This document shows, piece after piece, positions 15,286 through 19,760 of a stretch of 19,760 nt of DNA. The notes below the pieces were generated by a model that worked only from the letters and a program-made list of their open reading frames with translations, ran no database searches and was not told where the DNA came from. How positions within the stretch are numbered: the first letter of the stretch is position 1; every line of letters begins with the position of its first letter. The stretch is from UBA2561 sp964577275 (GTDB taxonomy: Bacteria; Bacteroidota; Bacteroidia; Cytophagales; Thermoflexibacteraceae). The stretch covers positions 1 to 19,760 of the forward strand of contig CAZNYR010000074.1 in the NCBI GenBank assembly GCA_964577275.1, read 5' to 3'. The position numbers and the translations under genes are program-made.

Positions 15286-15689
15286 CATTCGTTCATTTGA
15301 TTTTTTTGGATGCGCTCAAAAAACTGATGGTCAATTTTTCCTTTTCTTAAAGAACTAACAATCAGGAAGTTGTCTTTATTTTGAAGCATATAATCTGTGT
15401 CAGATTTTTTGATAAGCAAAAGTTCGGCATACGGAATGACGAAACCATACGTTTCGAGGATGTACCGAAATCGAATAATGATTCCATGCGGACGCAACTC
15501 GATATTGCAATAATTAATTTGGTTGGGGCGCAATTTATCTTGAATTTGGGGGGAGGCATTTTCGATAGTAAGTCGCTGACTTCCAATGCCTTTCTGACGA
15601 AAACGTTCCCAAATTGCGTATGGTTTTCCTACCAAACGATTAATTTGAGAAGTCAATTCGGGATTGGTATAAGATATATTTTCAAGCAT
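15282..15689 (-). CDS. Hypothetical protein, conserved-looking (135 aa)
   Basis: I cannot assign a function. The product is soluble, with no signal peptide or membrane helix. It has a mixed helix/strand composition: an N-terminal part ELTSQINRLVGKPYAIWERF, a central strand-rich segment (about 60-95, NIELRPHGIIIRFRYILETYGFVIPYAELLLIK) and a short basic C-terminal tail. Regular alternation of hydrophobic residues and normal codon use suggest a real protein. It is convergent with the GSCFA gene, overlapping by 4 bp, with no terminator between them, so the two messages overlap at their 3' ends. The ATG at 15689 is the first in frame. Confidence 0.75.
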   Translation of the reverse strand: MLENISYTNPELTSQINRLVGKPYAIWERFRQKGIGSQRLTIENASPQIQDKLRPNQINYCNIELRPHGIIIRFRYILETYGFVIPYAELLLIKKSDTDYMLQNKDNFLIVSSLRKGKIDHQFFERIQKNQMNEC

Positions 15690-15782
15690 AAGCGGTTAGA
15701 AACTTTGGCGTAATATAATTATCTGATAATCAATAAGTTATAATAAAATTGGGCTAATTATTAATTCTGTTCCGATACTTTG

Positions 15783-15798
15783 TTTAGATAAGTCTAAA
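15783..15798. promoter_or_regulatory. Perfect 6-bp-arm dyad TTTAGATAAGTCTAAA
   Basis: TTTAGA (15783-15788) and TCTAAA (15793-15798) flank TAAG. The minus strand reads TTTAGACTTATCTAAA and shares the 10-mer TTTAGACTTA with the dyad at 3555-3571. It lies in the divergent gap between the 135-aa gene and the DUF1573 gene, just after a near-consensus TACTTTG (15776-15782). Possibly a second site for the same regulator. Confidence 0.35.
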
Positions 15799-15969
15799 AT
15801 CCGAAAAAGGTTCAGAAATGGGGTTATTTCTTAGGCAAAATTTTAGCCAAAATTCCGTAAACTTCGTGGTTGGCTGTTAATGGAATGTTAAGTCGTATAG
15901 GTCATAAACTATCCGTATTTTTTTTCGTTAAATTTCGTGAAAATTAATGTATATTAAAACGATTTATCA

Positions 15970-16359
15970 ATGAAAAAATTATCAATGTTATTTGTTTTTA
16001 TGTTCATGGTAGCGGCGACTTTATTCGCACAAACCATTGATTTTGAGGCAAAAGAAATCAATTACGGCACGATTAAGCAAGGTAGTAAAAATGACCCTGA
16101 AGCCAGTCGAGTATTCAAATTTACGAATACGGGAAATGCACCTTTGGTCATTACCAACGCCCAAGGAAGTTGTGGCTGTACCGTTCCGTCCTACCCCAAA
16201 GAGCCAATTGCGCCGGGCGAAACAGGCGAAATCAAAGTAACTTACGATATTAATCGGTTAGGTACATTTACAAAAACCGTTACTTTGACAACTAACGCAG
16301 TAAAACCCGAAGAGAAATCCATCAAATTGATGATAAAAGGAACTGTGGAATCAAAATAA
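15970..16359 (+). CDS. DUF1573 family exported protein
   Basis: 129 residues with a cleavable signal peptide (1-20, ending TLFAQ). One immunoglobulin-like DUF1573 domain follows: IDFEAKEINYGTIKQGS, VFKFTNTGNAPLVITNAQGS, CGCTVPSYPKEPIAPGETG, IKVTYDINRLGTFTKTVTLTTNA. The paired Cys in SCGCT is characteristic. Proteins of this family are small periplasmic or secreted Ig-fold (MSP-like) domains of unknown role, very common in Bacteroidota. It stands alone between a 280-bp upstream gap and a terminator 28 bp downstream. The ATG at 15970 begins the signal peptide; a near-consensus -7 element TAAATTTC lies at 15929-15936. Confidence 0.92.
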   Translation: MKKLSMLFVFMFMVAATLFAQTIDFEAKEINYGTIKQGSKNDPEASRVFKFTNTGNAPLVITNAQGSCGCTVPSYPKEPIAPGETGEIKVTYDINRLGTFTKTVTLTTNAVKPEEKSIKLMIKGTVESK

Positions 16360-16387
16360 CAATACGTAAGATTATTGCACTTTTTAT

Positions 16388-16428
16388 AAAAAAACCTTCC
16401 ACTTTTTGAAATTTTGGAAGGTTTTTTT
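16388..16428. terminator. Bidirectional intrinsic terminator
   Basis: A perfect 14-bp stem: AAAAAAACCTTCCA (16388-16401) with TGGAAGGTTTTTTT (16415-16428), 13-nt loop. A-tract on the left and T-tract on the right make it work for both the DUF1573 gene and the convergent dcd gene. Confidence 0.88.
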
Positions 16429-16474
16429 GTGCATTAGGATTTAGACATGATGCTTTTTTTGATAAAATTTTGTT

Positions 16475-17011
16475 CTAAAATTTATTTTTCCACATCATGG
16501 ATTCGACAGGTTTATCGGTGCGGCGAGTATATTTGGCATTCTGTTTTTGATTATAAAAATTACGAATTTTGCCCTGCACGGCAAAAAATACCAGTTGTCC
16601 GATGGGCATTCCTGCATAAATTTTAACTTTCTGCGACACCGAAATTTCGAGCGTCCACGTATTGCAAAAGCCCACATCGCCTTTTCCTGCGGTGGCATGA
16701 ATATCAATGCCTAATCGTCCTGTGCTGGATTTTCCTTCCAAAAAAGGGACGTGTTCGTGGGATTCGGTATATTCGTGCGTAACGCCAAGATAAAGAATAT
16801 TTGGTTCTAAAATATAGCCTTCTTGTGGGATTTCAAACTGCTGGATTTCGTTGTGCTTTTTGGCATCGAGAATATCGTCTTTGTAAGTTGCCAAGTATTT
16901 TCCCAAATGCACATCGTAAGAATTTGTGCCTAAGCACTTGGGGTCGTAAGGCTCAATAACGATGGCACCTCGTTCGATGGCTTGGCGTATTTCTTCATCA
17001 CTTAAAATCAT
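16475..17011 (-). CDS. dcd: dCTP deaminase
   Basis: 178 residues, complete. It begins MILSDEEIRQAIERG as usual for the family, then SYDVHLG. The active-site block EGKSSTGRLGIDIHATAGKG runs on to DVGFCNTWTLEIS, with E122 as the catalytic Glu (equivalent to E138 of the E. coli enzyme) and S95/S96/R99 in the nucleotide-binding loop. YAGMPIGQLVFF follows. The enzyme is a trimer that deaminates dCTP to dUTP in the cytoplasm, feeding thymidylate synthesis. Whether it also hydrolyses to dUMP cannot be told from sequence. It is divergent from the E1 dehydrogenase gene and convergent with DUF1573. Confidence 0.95.
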   Translation of the reverse strand: MILSDEEIRQAIERGAIVIEPYDPKCLGTNSYDVHLGKYLATYKDDILDAKKHNEIQQFEIPQEGYILEPNILYLGVTHEYTESHEHVPFLEGKSSTGRLGIDIHATAGKGDVGFCNTWTLEISVSQKVKIYAGMPIGQLVFFAVQGKIRNFYNQKQNAKYTRRTDKPVESMMWKNKF

Positions 17012-17101
17012 ATCATTAATTATTTATTTTAGTCCGAAATGAGGCGTAAAGATGTGGAAAAGAACACAAAATATTGATTTTTGGTGCGGACAGAATTTCG
17101 G

Positions 17102-17137
17102 TTTGACGATATTAATAGCAATAATTTTGTATTTTTG
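17102..17137 (+). promoter_or_regulatory. Candidate promoter of the fused E1 gene
   Basis: TATTTTTG (17130-17137) matches TAnnTTTG fully. TTTG at 17102-17105 may be the -33 element, though the 24-bp spacing is longer than the usual 19-21. The leader before the ATG at 17192 would be about 45-50 nt. Confidence 0.5.
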
Positions 17138-17191
17138 TCAGTAACCGATAACTAATAAACACATAAAACTGTACCTTAGACACCAAAATTT

Positions 17192-19603
17192 ATGGACACC
17201 ACACTATTAAACACCTTACCTTTGACCTTGACTCAAGCTGATATTTTGCGGGATTATCGTTTGGCTCTCGAAAGCCGATATGTCAGTTTATCGGGCAGAA
17301 AAGAGGTATTTATGGGCAAAGCCAAATTTGGAATTTTTGGAGACGGGAAAGAATTGCCCCAATTAGCGATGGCGAAGGTTTTCCAGCATGGTGATTTTCG
17401 GTCGGGTTATTACCGTGACCAAACCTTGATGATGGCGATTGGTGGCGTGAGCATCCAAGAATATTTTGCACAATTATACGCCCATACTGACATTGAAGCG
17501 GAGCCACATTCGGGCGGTAGAGCCATGAACGCCCATTTTGCTACCCGATTGTTAGATGTTGATGGCAACTGGAAAAATATCATGAACTCCAAAAACACCG
17601 CTGCCGATGTATCTTCGACCGCTACGCAAATGCTCCGTCTGCTGGGCTTGGCGTATGCCTCCAAATTATATCGTGAAAATCCTGATTTACAACAATTTAC
17701 AGACTTTTCAAATCAAGGAAACGAAATTGCTTTCGGGACAATCGGCAATGCCGCCACTTCCGAAGGACTTTTTTGGGAAACCATGAACGCCGCAGGTGTA
17801 CTGCAAGTGCCGTTGCATATGTCGGTCTGGGATGATGCCTACGGAATCTCTGTTCCGAGTGAATATCACACCATCAAAGAAAGTATTTCCAAAGCCTTGA
17901 CAGGCTTCCAAAGAACCCTCGAAAATCCAAAAGGCATCGAAATTTTCACGGCAAGAGCTTGGAATTATCCCGAGTTGTGCGAAGTATATCAAAAATCTGC
18001 CGAACTATGTCGCACACAACATATCCCAGTCTTGGTTCATGTGATTGAAGTAACACAACCGCAGGGACATTCGACTTCGGGGTCGCATGAGCGTTATAAA
18101 TCCAAAGAACGATTGGAGTGGGAAACCGAATTTGATTGCAATAAAAAATTTACCGAATGGATTATCGAAAACAAATATGCCACCCCAACAGAATTACGAG
18201 CCATCGACAAAGAGGCACAACGAACCGTAAATAGAGCTAAAAATGACGCTTGGAAAGCCTACCGAAATTCGATTCAGCAACACATTGATGAGTTGGATGC
18301 CATCCTTGGGCATCTCATCACGGAAAATCCTCGTTTGCCTCGATTGGATTATTTGCAGGATAAATTAATGACAAATACCCATGCCGAAAAAGGTGATATT
18401 GTCCGCATCGCAAAAAAAGCCTTACGAGCCTTACGCCACGAGCCGCCTCAAAGTCGCCTCAAATTAAATGCATGGTTGCGTCAATATTTACGAAAAACCG
18501 AACAGGAATACAACACCTTTTTATACAGCGAATCCGAAAATTCGGGCATGAATATTAAAGTCATATCACCTGTATATGAGGACGATAGCCCCATGGTGGA
18601 TGGGCGAGAAGTCTTACAAGCCTGCTTTGATGAATGGCTGGCAAAAGAACCTCGTTTTTTTGCTTTCGGGGAGGATGTAGGCAAAATCGGGGACGTAAAT
18701 CAGGCATTTGCGGGCTTGCAGGAAAAATACGGCGAGTTGCGCGTAACGGATACCAGCATTCGGGAAGCCTCCATTATCGGGCAGGGCATCGGGGCGGCAA
18801 TGCGTGGACTTCGACCTTTAGCCGAAATTCAATATCTGGATTATTTGCTCTTTGGCATGATTCCGATAGTCGATGATTTATCTTGTCTGCATTACCGAAC
18901 CGCAGGCGGACAAAAAGCACCACTCATCATTCGCACACGAGGACACCGACTCGAAGGAATGTTTCATGCGGGGTCGCCGATGGGCATGATTCTCAATTCG
19001 ATGCGAGGAATTTATATTTTAGTCCCTCGAAACATGACCCAAGCCGCTGGGATGTATAATGTTCTTTTACAGGCAGATAACCCCGCCTTGTTGATTGAAT
19101 CCCTGAACGGGTATCGCCTCAAAGAACGAATGCCCAAAAATATCAGTCAGTTTACCATTCCGTTGGGTGTTCCCGAAATTCTCAAGGAAGGGCAGGACGT
19201 AACCATCGTTACGTATGGCTCGATGTGCCGAATCGTGATGGATGCCGCACGCCAACTGAACGAAATCGGAATTCATGTTGAAGTCATTGATATTCAGACA
19301 CTTATACCGTTCGATATGCCTCAAATTATTCTGAAATCTATCCAAAAAACCAATCGTATTATTTTTGCGGATGAGGACGTTTCGGGGGGCGCATCGGCAT
19401 ATATGATGCAAAAAGTAATTCAGGAACAAGATGCTTATCATTATTTGGACTCTAAACCAATTTGTATTTCGGCAAAAGACCACCGTACTGCTTATGCCAG
19501 CGATGGCGATTATTTTACCAAACCCAATGCCGAAACCATTTTCGATGCCGTTTATGACATGATGCGCGAAGCAAACCCAACAAAATTTCAGCCAATTTAT
19601 TAA
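17192..19603 (+). CDS. Fused E1 alpha/beta subunit of a 2-oxoacid dehydrogenase complex
   Basis: 803 residues in one chain. Residues about 15-335 match E1-alpha: HSGGRAMNAHFATR (106-119), IGNAATSEGLFWETMNAAGV (184-203), SVWDDAYGISVPSEY (211-225) and the phosphorylation-loop-like GHSTSGSHERYKSKERLEWE (292-311). A helical linker (about 336-450) joins it to E1-beta (about 455-803), with FAFGEDVGKIGDVNQAF (490-506), TDTSIREASIIGQGIGAAMRG (519-539), FHAGSPMG (591-598) and IQTLIPFD (701-708). E1 decarboxylates a 2-oxoacid using thiamine diphosphate and acylates the lipoyl group of E2; E2 and E3 genes are not here. Substrate could be pyruvate or branched-chain oxoacids. Fusion of alpha and beta is known in Bacteroidota. 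The canonical GDG and NN of the cofactor motif read GNA and DD here. Confidence 0.92.
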   Translation: MDTTLLNTLPLTLTQADILRDYRLALESRYVSLSGRKEVFMGKAKFGIFGDGKELPQLAMAKVFQHGDFRSGYYRDQTLMMAIGGVSIQEYFAQLYAHTDIEAEPHSGGRAMNAHFATRLLDVDGNWKNIMNSKNTAADVSSTATQMLRLLGLAYASKLYRENPDLQQFTDFSNQGNEIAFGTIGNAATSEGLFWETMNAAGVLQVPLHMSVWDDAYGISVPSEYHTIKESISKALTGFQRTLENPKGIEIFTARAWNYPELCEVYQKSAELCRTQHIPVLVHVIEVTQPQGHSTSGSHERYKSKERLEWETEFDCNKKFTEWIIENKYATPTELRAIDKEAQRTVNRAKNDAWKAYRNSIQQHIDELDAILGHLITENPRLPRLDYLQDKLMTNTHAEKGDIVRIAKKALRALRHEPPQSRLKLNAWLRQYLRKTEQEYNTFLYSESENSGMNIKVISPVYEDDSPMVDGREVLQACFDEWLAKEPRFFAFGEDVGKIGDVNQAFAGLQEKYGELRVTDTSIREASIIGQGIGAAMRGLRPLAEIQYLDYLLFGMIPIVDDLSCLHYRTAGGQKAPLIIRTRGHRLEGMFHAGSPMGMILNSMRGIYILVPRNMTQAAGMYNVLLQADNPALLIESLNGYRLKERMPKNISQFTIPLGVPEILKEGQDVTIVTYGSMCRIVMDAARQLNEIGIHVEVIDIQTLIPFDMPQIILKSIQKTNRIIFADEDVSGGASAYMMQKVIQEQDAYHYLDSKPICISAKDHRTAYASDGDYFTKPNAETIFDAVYDMMREANPTKFQPIY

Positions 19604-19619
19604 ACTTTTGGTGTGATTC

Positions 19620-19657
19620 TTACCTCCGAAGCGTATTTGGATACGCTTCGGAGGTAA
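19620..19657. repeat. 17-bp perfect palindrome after the E1 gene
   Basis: A left arm (19620-19636, core CCTCCGAAGCGTAT) and its exact complement (19641-19657) flank loop TTGG, starting 17 bp after the E1 stop. No T-run follows on either strand. It could act as a 3' RNA stabiliser or weak terminator, or be a dispersed extragenic palindrome. It is different in sequence from the palindrome at 2370-2402. Confidence 0.65.
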
Positions 19658-19680
19658 AATTATGTCATATTGGCATCCAC

Positions 19681-19719
19681 AAAAAAAACGACTTACGATT
19701 TTTATTTTCTCGTAAGTCG
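19681..19719 (-). terminator. Minus-strand intrinsic terminator
   Basis: On the minus strand CGACTTACGA and TCGTAAGTCG (19689-19698 and 19710-19719) form a perfect 10-bp stem with an 11-nt loop, followed by eight Ts (19688-19681). It would end a transcript coming from the right edge, consistent with the tRNA-like end at 19749-19760. Confidence 0.8.
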
Positions 19720-19748
19720 CTGATTTTCAATACTTTAAGTAAAAAAAG

Positions 19749-19760
19749 TGGAGCTTACTG
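19749..19760 (-). tRNA. Probable 3' end of a tRNA gene (partial)
   Basis: The minus strand reads CAGTAAGCTCCA from the window edge: a likely end of the T-arm, then AAGCTCC as the 3' acceptor strand (pairing with a 5' GGAGCTT) and discriminator A. It is followed by C, T-rich sequence and then a terminator. The acceptor sequence resembles Bacteroidota tRNA-Val, but only 12 bases are present, so identity is tentative. Confidence 0.45.

Noticed and set aside
1..19760. CRISPR arrays, insertion sequences, prophage or toxin-antitoxin genes
   Set aside because: No regularly spaced direct repeats, transposase, integrase or phage motifs were seen in any frame.

Overview
The window (AT-rich, about 40% G+C) looks like chromosomal DNA of a Bacteroidota bacterium, most likely of the Cytophagales type. 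The evidence is family content: DUF4856, imelysin-like lipoproteins, GSCFA, DUF1573, a TonB receptor with an N-terminal carboxypeptidase-regulatory-like domain, and a one-chain E1 2-oxoacid dehydrogenase. Starts also lack Shine-Dalgarno sequences, and several starts are preceded by the Bacteroidota -7 element TAnnTTTG. The genus cannot be named from sequence alone. There is no sign of phage, insertion sequence, CRISPR or other recent transfer. The window contains one 10-N assembly gap (4247-4256).

Layout. (1) 1-3540, minus strand: an operon of a DUF4856 lipoprotein, an imelysin-like lipoprotein and a membrane protein homologous to vitamin K-dependent gamma-carboxylase (HTTM family). The last gene runs off the left edge. 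A near-palindrome that could be an iron-type operator sits at the predicted start of transcription, and a REP-like palindrome lies between genes one and two. (2) 3886-5664, plus: a membrane-anchored HAMP/SpoIIE-type PP2C phosphatase, overlapped at its 3' end by a convergent small membrane or lipoprotein gene. (3) 6238-9003, plus: a TonB-dependent receptor with a hairpin/T-run leader structure upstream, and a bidirectional terminator after it. (4) 9218-9553, minus: a Rieske ferredoxin-like protein. Then a 31-residue membrane microprotein (9857-9952, plus) with its own terminator. (5) 10022-14147, minus: a lipocalin-like lipoprotein overlapping the end of a REC-HisKA-HATPase-REC hybrid kinase, and a C-terminal processing (S41) protease. 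(6) 14284-15285, plus: a GSCFA protein, meeting an unrecognised conserved-looking gene tail to tail. (7) DUF1573 protein (plus), bidirectional terminator, dCTP deaminase (minus). (8) 17192-19603, plus: fused E1 alpha/beta dehydrogenase. The right edge holds a 17-bp palindrome, a minus-strand terminator, and what appears to be the 3' end of a tRNA gene.

Working together: the left operon is the most system-like part. It combines two surface lipoproteins of a kind often tied to metal or iron uptake with a quinol-dependent carboxylase/epoxidase homologue that keeps the known catalytic Lys and His, behind a possible metal-responsive operator. The rest is mostly housekeeping, envelope and signalling genes. 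The fused E1 protein has an unusual thiamine-diphosphate motif in which the two Mg-binding side chains, Asp and Asn, appear exchanged.
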